Positions 47,061 to 58,379 of a DNA stretch of 64,000 bases are shown piece by piece. A program made the translations under genes and the position numbers. The DNA is taken from contig OZ023266.1 in the NCBI GenBank assembly GCA_964006375.1, forward strand, positions 68,667,391-68,731,390. Direction: 5' to 3'. The notes under the pieces are model-generated. The model was given only the letters and a program-made list of their open reading frames with translations, ran no database searches and was not told the origin of the DNA. This DNA comes from Tillus elongatus. Its lineage: Eukaryota > Arthropoda > Insecta > Coleoptera > Cleridae. How positions within the stretch are numbered: position 1 is the stretch's first letter; every line of letters starts with the position of its first letter.

Positions 47061-48480
47061 ATATATGTCAAACACAGACGTGCTAACCTTTAGAAATAAG
47101 TTCTTGCCCCATTCACGAACAGAAGGAAACCAAAATACTGCTCTCAATCGAACACAGATACAATTTTCCAATGAAGTTAGTTATTTAAGAATCGTCGTAG
47201 GCCTAAAATTTAACTGGAACACACACTTGAAAAAAAACCTCTTCCGAGGGCAACAATGGCAATCTGGACTTGCCGTAGACTGATATAAAAGACTTGGGGG
47301 CTGAATCTCAGGATAATAAATTGAATAGACTAAACTGTTGTTAAACCTATTATCACATATGCATCTATAGTATGCTGGTCAAAAACGGAACAGGCCTCAA
47401 CACAAAGCAGATCGCAAAAATTGCAGAGGAGGATCTATATTGGAGTAACGGGAGCTATGGCATCATGCCCCAGAGCTGCAATAGAACCAACCGTGAATCT
47501 TACTTCACTGCAGATTTGCGTTAAGGGGGCAGCCGAAATAACTGCATCAAGACTATTTCAAGCAGACAAATTTAAACCAGGGAACTTCGTTGCCACTTAA
47601 ATATCCTGCCAATTATTCTTATGGAGTCACTATCCAAACCAACAGATCGAATGTCAGCTAAACTGGACTTTATGGTTTTATTTGACGTAGTTATAAGTAA
47701 CCGTCTAGCATGGGACAGAGACAGTGAAATACCGCCAAACAAGTCATCCATATGGTATATAGACAGGTCTAAGCCATATGACTGGAAACAAGAGGACCTA
47801 ACTTCAGACTCGCTAAGTCCCCAGGGAAAACTTCTACCATCTCCCAAGAACAAGTGCTTGCTATAAATCTCTATGTACTCTCAGATAGCCAGGCAGTAGT
47901 AAAAACTCTGGAAATCTGCTAAAACCGAGGCAAAATTGACTTGAGACCGCAACAAATCCTCGAACAACAAAGTAACATTCATGTGGGTACCAAGGCATCA
48001 AGGCATTGAAGGAGGAAGCAGATAGTCTTGCAAAAAGAGAATTTTATGATTTAGAGCCCTATTGTGGTTTTACAAAAAGTCATGTAGAAGAAAAAGCCAG
48101 GATTAAGGCAGAAGAAAGGTTTTATCACTTGAACCGCAGATAAGTCTGAACTTTCTTGAATTGAACTGGAGCGACTTGAGAGTAATTACTGAACTAGTCG
48201 CAGGGCACTCCCAAGTAAGGAACCTTATGAATATGGGTAAGGCTGACAGGGAAGACTGCAGATACTGCACTGAATCAGCACCAACAACAGTACATTTACT
48301 ACGCGCCTGCATAACTTATTTTCGCAACAGGCTTAGATACCTTGGAGGGTCGACCGTAACACCCCAGGAAATAAGTAAGTTCCCAAAAGGTAGTAGACTA
48401 CATAAAAAGTCTGAACTTTTTAGGTAAAAAGAAGAGTCATGCACATAAGACCCATTGGGGTCTCTTAACAACTCACAATC
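47061..48480 (+). pseudogene. AT-rich LINE (I/Jockey group): thumb to RNase H tail
   Basis: RTQIQFSNEVSYLRIVVGLK and FNWNTH (usual YLGIWLD), KPIITYASIVCWSK-like, LYWSNGSYGIMPQSCNRTN shifted, then RNase H remnants (SSIWYIDRSK where WYTDGSK is expected, LYVLSDSQAVVKTLE, VTFMWVPRHQGIEGGS-like) and the tail LNWSDLRVITELVAGHSQVR, NLMNMGKADREDCRYCTESA. There are many stops. Its 3' end GAGTCATGCACATAAGACCC matches the copy at 56685. Confidence 0.82.
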
Positions 48481-48779
48481 TATCATTTCAGCAGAATTTG
48501 AATATTTCGACCAAATCTGACTGTTTTACTTCTGAATTATCGTGTCCAAAACTATAAAAGGTATATTGTCACTTACCCTTATATTTCCATACTTGTTACT
48601 TTTAAGCGCCAGCTAGCGGTTTACAATTTTTGTCAGTAATTGTATGAGCTGACAATGCAATAGACAGGACCATATAAAAAACTAAATAAAAACCCACTAC
48701 CAAAAATGATTTCTGATGTTAAAAACAATTTAAAAAGTTGCCAAAATCTTATTACTGGAAGGAGGTTACAGGTTACAAT
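48481..48779. other. No feature recognised
   Basis: Short AT-rich stretch between a LINE end and a PLE palindrome. AAGCGCCAGCTAGCGG near 48604 is a short imperfect palindrome. Confidence 0.35.
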
Positions 48780-48870
48780 ATTGTTTCTAAACGTCAAGAT
48801 ATTTGGGGTTGACATCTTTGGGTGAGCTGAATAAAAAATCTTTTTCTTTCCAAACAAATGTTTATTCCTT

Positions 48871-48914
48871 GTCCCGACGCGTTTAGACCTGTCAATCGGT
48901 CATCCTCAGGAGAA
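48871..48914 (-). ncRNA. Hammerhead-like motif, one core change
   Basis: Minus strand: CTGAGGA (48909-48903), perfect stem II GACC/GGTC, TAA instead of GAA, self-complementary ACGCGT, cleavage base C (GTC). Stem I has four pairs. G12 to T should abolish activity. Confidence 0.6.
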
Positions 48915-50260
48915 TCTAGAATTTACAAAAAGACTTGTCAGAAAAACTGAGTTTTCCAGTAGGCTATTTCTGCGATGGTACAACAAGGTATAAAAGATAT
49001 AAAGGAGGTACCAATAACTGACCTCAACATTAAATAAAAAGTTAAGAAGATATCCATTTACACAACTACCAAAGATTATAAGTTAACAATTACAGACTAC
49101 AACATGGAATAAAAGTAAATACAAGTCAAATTGAACCGTAACAAAACGTTAATTTGTCCCGAGATTTAAAAGATCACAATAAATCTAAAATCCTTAAAAA
49201 AGTCTTAAAAATCTACCCTCTAGAAGGGTCTTAAGTTAAGCTGAAGGTAAAAAATTGAAGTAACAGCATTGAGCACAAACATTAGCAAGCCATGCAGCTG
49301 AAATAAACTTCCAGAGAATATTAAAACATATTATCTGAATGAGAGTGAAATTGGAACCGGATCTTTTATTTTTTATGAAAATTGAAAACGCCAAAATGGC
49401 GTGTCTACTTAGTTGTCCATTATTAAACAGGACAAAAAACTATACAGTTGAATGTACGATGGATCCACTGGCGTCAGAGGTGATACTAACACGAACAGAA
49501 GCAACTTTCATTGAAAATAAGAACGATTTTTTGTTTTAACTTGTAAAATTAAGCAGTCGTCCCTAGTGAAAACGCACACGAGCAGACCAAACAATAAGGC
49601 GCAAGATCGGCCCCGAAAACGAAATGAAAATGACAACTGACATATGAAAGAAGTGACATGTGCGCAAAAATGTATAGACATAGACTAAATGATAGGTCTG
49701 GAAACCATAGAGAAGACCATCTCATAGACTTGTGTATTGCTATTATGGTCTATTCAAATGAAGTGTGGATTGGTGCTTTGGTGCTTAATTTTACAAGTTA
49801 AAACAAAAATTAATTCTTAATTTCAATTAAAGTTGCTTCTGTTCGTGTTAGTAACACCTCTATCGCCAATGGATCCATCCTACAGCAACAGATGAAACGT
49901 GTTGTAATATTCTCTGAAAGTTTCTTCTCAGATGCATGACTTGCTAATGTTTGTGCTGAGTGCTGTTACCTAATTTTTTTACCTTCAGCTTAACTGAAGA
50001 CCCTTCTAGAGGATAGATTTTTAAGACTTTCTTTAAATTTTTTTTAGATTTATTGTGACTTATATTAGCTTTTATTGCATGTTGTAGTCTGTAATTGTTA
50101 ACTTGTAATATTTGGTAGTTGGATAGCTTTTTAACTTTTGACTTAATGTTAAGGTCAGTTATTGGTACCTCCTTTATATCTTTATACTTTGTGTCGTACC
50201 CTCGTAGAAATAACCTACCGGAAATCTCAGTTTTCTGACAAGCCTTTTTGTAAATTCTAG

Positions 50261-50304
50261 ATTCCCTGAGGATGACCGATTAACAGGTCGAAAAGCGCCG
50301 GGAC
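50261..50304 (+). ncRNA. Hammerhead-like motif, stem III damaged
   Basis: CTGAGGA (50266-50272), perfect stem II GACC/GGTC, GAA, AAGCGC in place of ACGCGT, cleavage base C, stem I TTCC/GGGA. Core bases are intact; the palindromic stem III is lost. Confidence 0.6.
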
Positions 50305-50399
50305 AAGGAATAAACATTTGTTTGGAAAGAAAAAGCCTTTTTATTCAACTCACCCAAAGATACAGGTTACAAATCCAAAAGTCCCCAAAAAATATTGTC

Positions 50400-50630
50400 T
50401 CCCAAAAATCCATATGAGAAATCGACGAGACCTATTATTTCGGCTATAGATTTACCGACATACCTTTTAGCGAAGTGGTTGACAAACCAGTCTAAAGACT
50501 TGCCTGTCAAACAAAAAGTCTGCCAGTATCGATTTTAGTTGATTTTTATAATACAGGTTCAGAAGTGGAATTCCTTGAAAGCGAGGTTTTGATTTAATTT
50601 GATGTAGCCTGTTTGTTGCAATGGTAGACT
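50400..50630 (+). pseudogene. PLE reverse transcriptase, N-terminal fragment
   Basis: KNPYEKSTRPIISAIDLPTY followed by LLAKWLTNQSKDLPVKQKVC, then KARF-type text where EGEVLVSFDV is expected, in a shifted frame. RPI(I/V)SA..SPTY is a well-known PLE RT block. It lies directly after the PLE palindrome, in the order pLTR then RT, and is cut by the LINE at 50631. Confidence 0.75.
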
Positions 50631-51155
50631 GAGCCACTGCAAAATTTAGGAGATCGTGAAGGAGCCCATGCTTGAAATGAGGTCATATTTCGCGAGCCCG
50701 CGAATCTGCAGGGAAAACAACTTTATAGTGGAAATCCCCGACCGCTAGGCATTGCGGGAGGAGACGCCGGGCATACCACGGGACGCGCTCGTCTGGTTCG
50801 CGGACGGATCCGGCGGGGAGCGTGGGACAGGGGCAGGTGTTTACTCGGAAGGACCGAGGGTAAGTCATAGTATTTCCCTCGGAGCCCATGCAACGGTGTT
50901 TCAGGCCGAAATGTACGCCACCCTGCACTGTGTGCGGGAGAACAAGGGGAGGGGATACACCAACAAGCGGATCCTCATAGCCACAGACAGCCCGGCAGCC
51001 CTTAAGGCACTAAGTAGTCCACGGGTAAATTCATGGCTGGTGAGTGAGGGCCGAGACGAGTCGAGCGACCTGGCTGGGCAGAATGAGGTGACCCTCATCT
51101 GGGTGCCGAGTCACTCGGGGGTCAAAGGCAGTGAAGAAGCTGACAGTTTCGCGAA
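50631..51155 (+). mobile_element. GC-rich LINE, RNase H fragment
   Basis: Second copy of the 23608-25316 family. The open frame (50752-51155) is unbroken: WFADGSGGERGTGAGVYSEG (first Asp, DGS), FQAEMYATL (Glu), LIATDSPAALKALS (Asp) and VTLIWVPSHSGVKGSEEADS (His, last Asp). One residue of the usual GHSG is Ser. The catalytic set is complete, but the fragment lacks RT and ends abruptly at a HER (SFA|NFLANEL). Confidence 0.88.
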
Positions 51156-51249
51156 TTTCCTGGCTAACGAACTTATCCAAGCCATTTGTAAAAGAAAGGT
51201 ACTCACCAAATTTAATCAAAATCGGCCCATTATTTTTTGAGTTATCGGT

Positions 51250-51337
<88 letters not shown>
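51156..51337 (-). mobile_element. HER body and (TA)n
   Basis: TTTCCTGGCTAACGAACTTA, CAAATTTAATCAAAATCGGC and TTTTTGAGTTATCGGTGGGA, then the TA tract (51253-51337). The hairpin end is missing because the LINE junction cuts it. The other side of the TA tract was displaced by a mariner. Confidence 0.82.
51253..51337. repeat. (TA)n microsatellite, mariner target
   Basis: About 42 units; the mariner starts directly at its end. Confidence 0.97.
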
Positions 51338-51340
<3 letters not shown>

Positions 51341-53724
51341 TGTGACCCATTTGTTTGCGAGTCACCCTGTAAAATCTTTATTTACGGTGCGATTTTAACC
51401 GGTTTTTTTTAAAGTGTAGATCTTGATGAACTGTATTCTTGGAGCAATAAGCGTCATATTTCTACAAAATTCAGTACTTCGTCATTTTTCAGGAGTTAAA
51501 TTTTAAGAATGCTAATTAGGGATTTTTTTATAAGAAATCTGTTTAGGCCACTGGATTCATGATCCTTCAAAACGGTCCTTGACTAAATTGAATCGAAAAA
51601 TTTTGAGTAGTACGGTTTTGTAGACAAATTAAAAATGCATAATACATAATTTTCATCCATTTATTCTGCCAAGTCATCCACGAAAAAACATCGATATAAG
51701 ACTGAACTGATAGAAACATACTCTAAATATTCTTATGCATAGTTTTGACAAATAATAGAAACTTAAAAGCAACAAAAAATAAAATAAAATAAAAACTAGA
51801 AAATTCACAAAATTCTTAGAAATTATATGCAAGTGTGGATCCCGATGAACTGTATTTTTTGGAGCAATAAGCGCCATATTTTTACAAAATCCAAGGCCTA
51901 CTTCGTCAGTTTTCAAGAGTAAAATTTTAAGAATTCTTATTAGGGATTCTTTTATGGAAAAACCTGTTCACGCCACTAGATTCACCATTCACCAAAACGG
52001 TCCGGTACTAAATTTCATCGAAAAATCTCGAGTAGAAACGATTTTGTAGTCAAATCAAAAATGCATACTACTTAATTTTTATTAATTCATTTTGCCAAGT
52101 TATCGATGAATTTTTTTTTTTACATGAGATTAAACTGATATTAACATGGTCTAACTATAATTATGCATAGTTTTGACAAATAATAGAAATTTAAAAGCCA
52201 CGAAAAAATAACAAGAAAAAGAAAATTTACAAAATTCTTAGGAATTATATTCTCCTTACTTCCCCTAATCCACCAGTTATTTCAATACACTTGTCAATTC
52301 TTTTACGTGCGTTCGCAATTACGTTTTGTATTTGTCGTGGAGCAATGGCTGCGCAGGCTGGTATTATTAGCCCATAGTTCTTGTGCAGTTTGTGGCATTG
52401 ATTTGTAATTTTTTTTTCAGTAAACCCCAAAGAATTAAATCTTGTGGCGTTAGGTCCGGGGATCTCGGCTGCTACGCAATCATCAAAGGACTGCTTCGCC
52501 CTCTCCAACGATTTCCGAAATGTTCATTTGGCCAGTCTCTCATTACAACAGCGTCATGAACATCTAATTGAAACTTTAAAATAAGGCAGATTCTGTAATG
52601 ACAAATAATCTAATGCGTTCCAGAACTCGTTTCCAAGAATATTTAAAAACCCATTCGCATTAAAATTACCCCCAAAGAAAAAAGGGCCAATTATTCTGCC
52701 ACTCAGTATTCCGCACCAAACGTCATCTTTTTACGAAAACTGCCTTTTTGCATTTATAATTAATTCCGGACTATCAACTGACCAGCGACGGTAATTTTGA
52801 CTTGAAATCACCCCATTTGTAGTAAATGTGGCTTCATCGCTAAATAAAATTTCATTAAAAAATTACGAATATTTAGATATTTCTATTGTAACCAATAGCA
52901 AAACTCTAATCGTCTTTCCTCATCTCCTAGTTCCAATACATGTAAGATTTTTAGCCTAAAAGCCTTTTTTTTCAGGCATCGCCTAATACTTTCCTTGGGA
53001 ATATTAAGGTTTAGGCTATCTGATCTAATATTAGCTCGGGAGTTGTTGTTAAAATATTCTTCAATTTCCTTATTGTTTCTCCAAATAACACGATGTCCAT
53101 TACGCCTGGCTTTAAGCAAAATTTTTGCAACAGCCCCTGTCTCATTAAAAACTTTATTAACGCGTTGTACAGCACCCCGACTCACTTGTCTATCTGGGTA
53201 TCTATTATTGAACTTTCTCGCAGCTTATCTTGTCGACCGCACATTATCGCCAACAAGACCTACAATTTCTACTTTGTCTCTTGAAGTTAGTTTTTTCATG
53301 ATTATTAACACTAGACAAACTGACAAACTGTTATAATGTCACTTTTGACAATTAACTGTTCCAATATTTTTTCATGGATAACTTGGCAGAATAAATTTAT
53401 GAAGATGATGTATTATGCAGTTTTAATTTGACTACAAAATCGTTTCTATACGGAATTTTTCGATGCAATTTAGTACAGGACCGTTTTGTGGGTTGGTGAA
53501 TCCAGTGGCGTGGACATATTTCTTACAAAAAAAAGCCTTAATAAGGATTTTTAAAATTTTACTCCTCAAAACTGACGAAGTAGGCCTTGGATTTTGTAGA
53601 AGTATGACGCTTATTGCTCCAAAAATACAGTTCATTAATATCTACACTTTAAAGGAAATCCGGTTGAAATCGTAATATAAATAAATATTTTACAAGGTGA
53701 CTCGCAAACAAATGGGTCACACTG
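51338..53724 (-). mobile_element. Mariner-type transposon inserted in (TA)n
   Basis: CAGTGTGACCCATTTGTTTG (51338) matches the reverse complement of the right end (CAAACAAATGGGTCACACTG, ending 53724), with TA on both sides. The inverted repeats extend about 360 bp (51338-51700 against 53365-53724). On the left the sub-terminal part is doubled in tandem: GTGTAGATCTTGATGAACTG (51413) and GTGTGGATCCCGATGAACTG (51833), unit about 420 bp. The transposase is on the minus strand. Confidence 0.92.
52243..53297 (-). pseudogene. Mariner transposase, near full length but broken
   Basis: Starts MKKLTSRDKVEIVGLVGDNV at 53297. Then ARKFNNRYPDK, SRGAVQRVNKVFNETGAVAK (helix-turn-helix), NGHRVIWRNNKEIEEYF, SLNLNIPKESIRRCLKKKAF, ILFSDEATFTTNGVISSQNY (first catalytic Asp), DDVWCGILSGRIIGPFFFGG, FLNILGNEFWNAL, a shifted QLDVHDAV..RDWPNEHFGNRW segment (second Asp region), RSPDLTPQDLILWGLL (third Asp, shifted) and the C-terminus QIQNVIANARKRIDKCIEIT. 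Single stops and about four frameshifts. Length, about 350 codons, is normal. Confidence 0.88.
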
Positions 53725-53830
53725 TATATAGATAGATAGAGAGAAAAGAGAGAGAGAAAAAAAAAGAGAAAGATAGAGAGATAAACAGATATACATAGAG
53801 AAGGGAGATGGAGAGATAAGGGAAGATATT
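53725..53830 (+). repeat. Purine-rich GATA/GAGA tract
   Basis: ATAGATAGATAGAGAGAAAA and then mixed GA, GATA and A-runs. It continues the TA tract broken by the mariner, as the (GATA)n at 29488 does there. Confidence 0.85.
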
Positions 53831-53948
53831 GAAACTTTAAAGACCACAGAAAAATACATTTCTTTGTTTCTGTACTTCCGCGCTGACTTTGTAATAGAAA
53901 AATAATTTTTATGCTAGGGCTTAAAACTGATTTGAATAGGTACAGCTC

Positions 53949-54328
53949 ACTTGATTGAACCACCAATGAAGCTAAGTTTTTCAGCGAAACAATAGGTAAT
54001 TTTAAAAATGTGTTGTGAAATGGAATGTTAGAAGTGAACTTGTCACATGATTTAATTACCAAACAGTGAAACCTAAGTTCTATCTTAATATTAAAGTGCT
54101 CTTTCAAAACTATTTTACAAGGAACAGTGCACATGCACTTGATTTAACCACCAATGAAGCTAAGTTTGTCAGCGAAACAATAGGTAATCTTAAAAAAGGT
54201 TTGTGGTGAAATGGGATGTTCGAAGTGAACTTGTCACAGGACTCAATTACCGAACAGTGAAACCTTAAGTTCTATCTTAATATTAAAGTGCTATTTTAAA
54301 ACTATTTTACAAGGAACAGTGCACATGC
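53949..54328 (+). repeat. Tandem duplication, about 190-bp unit x2
   Basis: Copies 53949-54136 and 54137-54328. Both start ACTTGATT.AACCACCAATG and end ACAAGGAACAGTGCACATGC. They differ at about 8% of positions with a few small indels, so the event is more recent than the one at 4.3 kb. Confidence 0.92.
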
Positions 54329-54989
54329 TATTCTCTAATTAAAAGTGATTATTATTTTAAACTTTGTGACTAAAATTACAGTGCTATACTATGCATATGC
54401 AAAAAGTGAGTTTTTTTACCAGTACCACCTGAAATAACTTAATATTCTTATTTTGATAATTTTGTTAATTCCAAACGTAGACATTATATCAATTCTGCCA
54501 ATAGTTGATGTCATTTGAACACAAATGAGTTAATAAAACACGTCGCCATGAACCACCCTTCTAATAAAACTTGTCATACCGTCTAATTCATCGCAGCGAA
54601 GATTCTGCTGGTTTGATCTGTTTGTCAATTTAATTTTTTTTAAATCTACAAGAGATTACGACTGTCTAATTTTATTTCTTAAAATAAGAGAAAACTAGAG
54701 CCTATAGAGTACTTGTTTAGGGTGTACATATGAAAAAAATTTAGTTGAAGACGTCCCACATGAACTTAAACGCCGTTTAGGAGCATTTAAAATTAAAAAT
54801 TGTCTCAAGAATGAGAAAAAAGTTATAAGAAAAGTAAATAAAAAAATTACAAAAATTTTGTTCTTCAGGATATTTCAGTAGCTAAGTATGTTAGTTCAGA
54901 TCTATTGGCGCCTAAATATTGAGCATCCAAATGCGCCACTTAGTCTAATTAAACTGACTTTGTATCGATTATAGCTTTAAAGATTCCGA
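54329..54989. other. No feature recognised
   Basis: AT-rich sequence with no supported feature. Confidence 0.4.
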
Positions 54990-54992
54990 TTT

Positions 54993-55167
54993 GAGCCTCG
55001 TTGGTTCAGTGGTAATAACGTGTGCCTCTGAACCTAAGGGTACTGGGTTCGATTCACAGTATGGCTCCTCTTTCACTTCTTCCGTAGGTACAAACCGCAA
55101 AATTAACATCAACCAAGTTGTGGCATTATATTTTACTAATTTAAATCTCTGCACGTTCCGACCCTGT
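54993..55167 (+). mobile_element. tRNA-derived SINE
   Basis: GAGCCTCGTTGGTTCAGTGG (A-box region) and CTGGGTTCGATTCACAG (B box). The body TCTTTCACTT, AAATTAACATCAACC, GTGGCATT and CTGCACGTTCCGACC is shared in order with the minus-strand copy at 44844-45002. It runs straight into LINE RT sequence at about 55165. Confidence 0.78.
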
Positions 55168-56765
55168 CCAAGGATACGCAGATGATATGGTCAAAACAGT
55201 AAAAAATCCAGCTTAATGTATATAGCCCTAAACATAGTAGGGGATTGGGGGGAGAGAGAAGGGCTTAATGTCAATTCTCATAAGACAGTTTTTGTCCCAT
55301 TCACAAACAGAAGGAAACGTAATTTTAAAGCTCTCACTCGGAGTGGAACACAGATACAATTTTGCAACAAAGCCAAATATTTAGGGATCTGATTAGACCG
55401 AAAACTGAATTGGAACACACACCCGGAAACAATCTTTCGAGGCCACTATGGCAATCTGGACTTGCCGAAGACTCGTACGAAAGACACGGGGGTAAATCCC
55501 AGGATTGTATATTGGAGATACTAAACTGTGGTTCAACCCATTGTCACATATGCATCTATAGTTTGGTGAGGAAAACGTAACAAGCCTCAACACAAAGCAA
55601 ATTGCACAAAATGCAGAGATTGACCTCTCTTGGAATAACGAGAGCTATGGCACCATACACTTGCAACAAAAGTAATGCTGAACATTACTGCGCTGCAGAT
55701 ATATGTGAAGAGGGAAGTATACACACAAGTTAAAACCAGGGGACTTGGTTGGCCACTAAAAGATCCTGGAAATTATTCTATTGGAGGCGCTCGCCAAACC
55801 AACAGACCAATGTCAGCTAAACTGGGCTTTATGGTTTAATTTGACGTGGTTATAGGCAACCGTCTAGCATGGGACAGATACAGTTGAAGGCTGACAAACA
55901 ACTCATCTGTATGGTATACAGACGGGTCTAAACAAATTGAGGGAGCAGGACTGGGAATAAGGGGACCGAACTTTACACTCGCAAAGTCCCACCATCTTCC
56001 AAGCAGAAATTCGTGCTATGAATCTGTATGCACGGGAGTGCTTAGAAAGACGACTCGAAAATAGAGAGATCTACAACCTCCAAGACAGTCAGGCTGTACT
56101 AATGACTGAAATCTTTCAAAACCGTTTCTAAACTGACCTGCGACTGCCAAGAATCCTTGAAGCAACTGGCTACGGATAACAACGTAACTTTGATGTGGGG
56201 ACCAAGGCATTGAAGGAAATAAGTAAGCAGATAGCCTTGGAAAAAAGACAGCAACAACACCATTGTATGGTCCAGAGAGCTATTGTGGTCTAACAAAAAG
56301 CCATGTAAGGAATGAACTTGATACTTGGAAGAGAACCAAATGCTGCAAAAACTGTTCATCACCATATCAACAGAGAAGTCCGAACTGTTTCTTGAATTGA
56401 ACGAGAACGACTTGCCTATAATCATGGGACTTTTCACAGGACACTTTCCAGTCAGGTATCAGCTTATAAAGATGGGTAACTCGGAGAGTGAAAACTGCAA
56501 ATATTGCACTGAAGCAGCAGAAACAACAAAACACTTGCTATGCGACTTTATAGCTTAGTTGTGCAAAAGGTTCAAATACCCTGGAGGGCTGACTTAAACA
56601 ACTCCGGAAATAAGTATCATAGCCCCCAAAAAGACAGTAGACTATATAAAAAGTCTTAATATTTTGGGCAACTATTAAAAATAAGAGTCATGCACAAAAG
56701 ACCCAGCAGGGTTGCAGCGCTGAGAGGCTAAAGGCCTGTACGACTCATTAAACAATCTAAAATCT
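55165..56765 (+). pseudogene. AT-rich LINE (I/Jockey group): YADD box to 3' end
   Basis: VQGYADDMVKTVKNP (catalytic YADD), GTQIQFCNKAKYLGI, LNWNTHPETIFRGHYGNLDL, RNase H pieces (WYTDGSK-like VWYTDGSKQIEGAGLGI; SEIFQNRF region of QAVLMTEIFQ; VTLMWGPRH) and the tail LFLELNENDLPIIMGLFTGH and MGNSESENCKYCTEAAETTK, HLLCDFIA. The 3' end AGAGTCATGCACAAAAGACC matches 48436. Many frameshifts. Confidence 0.82.
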
Positions 56766-57069
56766 ACAAGTTGAGTAACGATGGAGTAAAAGGATGTGAT
56801 CATCATGGCCATCATAATGTAAAGTTAAAGGAATCAATACTGGATGCAAAAGTGTTGTGGGTAATCTATGTGGGAGAGAGTATTAATAGAAAAATTGAGA
56901 CATCTTACCGAGCCGAGGATTTAGGATGTTTAATGTGGATGATGTCAGAAAGATGCTGTAGAAACTTACTAACTATTCTCACTTAGGCAGATGATTGAGA
57001 AATGCTTAAATGTTGGAAAGACAATATATTACACGTGGGTAGTAAATATAGGTACTGTAAATACGTAGA

Positions 57070-57900
57070 AGCTGTGGAGTGTTTTGAAAGAATGCGATGT
57101 GGATGACTGGTTAATTCAAGGAACTACATCGCTATATGATGGTAGAACAGCATATAAATGTGAGATATTACGTAGACAGCTGCTTCATAGTCAGCCCAGC
57201 ACCAAAATGTGTTATACCTATTATCATCGTGTTGATTTAAATCACTTAAGACGAGTCGCAGTTCGAAGTCACTGCAGTTATGACCTCTACCTCACATTAA
57301 TTACTGCAAATCTGCGCTCTTTACTTAAACCATGAGACCGGATAGCAAAATAGACAGTCTTAAGAGTAAACGCCGCGAGGTCTGCCCTGATGCTAACCCT
57401 TGGATACTGAGACCGCAATACACGTCACTTTGTGACTTCAGACGACTGACTGCCTGCCCATCTGTTATCAAAACTACGGGCTACTAGTTTAGTCTCGGTC
57501 AACAATAGTTACGTCATACAGACCAGACACCTCAAACATCTTCAGTGACGACTTTAGAATTCAACTGGGTACCAATCAAGGATGTGCGATGTGTCCATGG
57601 CCATACAACGTATTCATGAATAAATGTATAAAATAAATTTTGTCGAAGACAGAAGGCATGGGAATAGATATCTATAAGTTAAAAGTGTTACTGAATGCAG
57701 ATGATGCAGTTCTACTTAGTGAATCTAAAGAATAAACAGAGGAGAGGCCAGTAAGGTTGATCACCGTAACAACCAAAAAAATATATACGTGGAACGCAGA
57801 TAAGACTAAAGTCACGGTGTTTGATGAAGAGGGTTGAACAAGAAACTGCAGTCTCTTAAAAATAGGTAGTCTAGTAATTAGTTTATATATTTAAAAGTAA
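57070..57900 (+). pseudogene. LINE reverse transcriptase fragment, third family
   Basis: LYDGRTAYKCEILRRQLLH, later IQLGTNQGCAMCPWPYNVFM (RQGCxxSPxLFNxFM box), GIDIYKLKVLLNADDAVLLS (catalytic ADD box) and WNADKTKVTVFDEEG (the NxxKTKVMVF motif). The middle (57340-57540) is a decayed region. This is unlike both I/Jockey-type families here and unlike the RTE copy. Clade uncertain. Confidence 0.65.
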
Positions 57901-57939
57901 TGTTTTCAAATGACGGAATATATGCAAGTAGGAAGATGC

Positions 57940-58320
57940 TGGAATTTATGACTACTATTATTTCTGAACGTCATAACGTCTGGGTTTGGCATTATTAAAT
58001 GAAATTAAAGGCTTTTACTACCAGACAAATTCTTAAAACCCTACGCGTTTCAACACATTATCGTGCCATCTTCAGGGGTTTAGACAAATTTCCTGTCTCA
58101 ATTACAGAAAGATTCTATATGAAATATTGTCAAAGTTTGGCTTTTCATCTATTGCCTTCAGGATACCAAACAGAAGCTGCGTAAAACATGAAGGCAGGAA
58201 CATCACAAGACTTGAAGAAATCAGAGGATGAATGCAAAAGACGCTTATTTTTTAGCTTAATTTTATCAAACGAACAAAATGGAGTCCCATGGATCTCTAG
58301 ATATTTAACTTAAAAAAAAG
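57940..58320 (+). mobile_element. PLE end fragment
   Basis: TTTCTGAACGTCATAACGTC and TGGGTTTGGCATTATTAAAT, the tip ACTACCAGACAAATTCTTAA, an intact minus-strand hammerhead block, ATTACAGAAAGATTCTATAT, then a frame reading LKKSEDECKRRLFFSLILSN, like LEDKYRRRLFLTLL at 22.45 kb. Confidence 0.75.
58035..58082 (-). ncRNA. Hammerhead ribozyme motif (type I), all core bases present
   Basis: Minus strand: stem I TAAACCC (58082-58076) with GGGTTTT (58041-58035), core CTGAAGA (58075-58069), stem II GGCAC/GTGTT with two G-T pairs, GAA, self-complementary ACGCGT (58048-58043), cleavage base A (58042). Stem I and stem II differ from the 46965-47012 copy by compensating changes. Confidence 0.78.
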
Positions 58321-58379
58321 TTAACAATTGCTTCTAAACGTTGAATTCCCAACGGTTTTTAATAAACTTGCCATTCACA

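Larger units (their letters stand above)
48780..50370. repeat. Large imperfect palindrome of PLE terminal sequence
   Basis: Left arm about 48800-49560, right arm about 49795-50345, inverted. Paired landmarks: TTCTTTCCAAACAAATGTTT / AAACATTTGTTTGGAAAGAA, the hammerhead blocks, TTACAGACTACAACATG, TCTAGAAGGGTCTTAAGTTA and ACACGAACAGAAGCAACTTT. The left arm has some insertions. Only about 230 bp lie unpaired in the centre. Confidence 0.88.
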
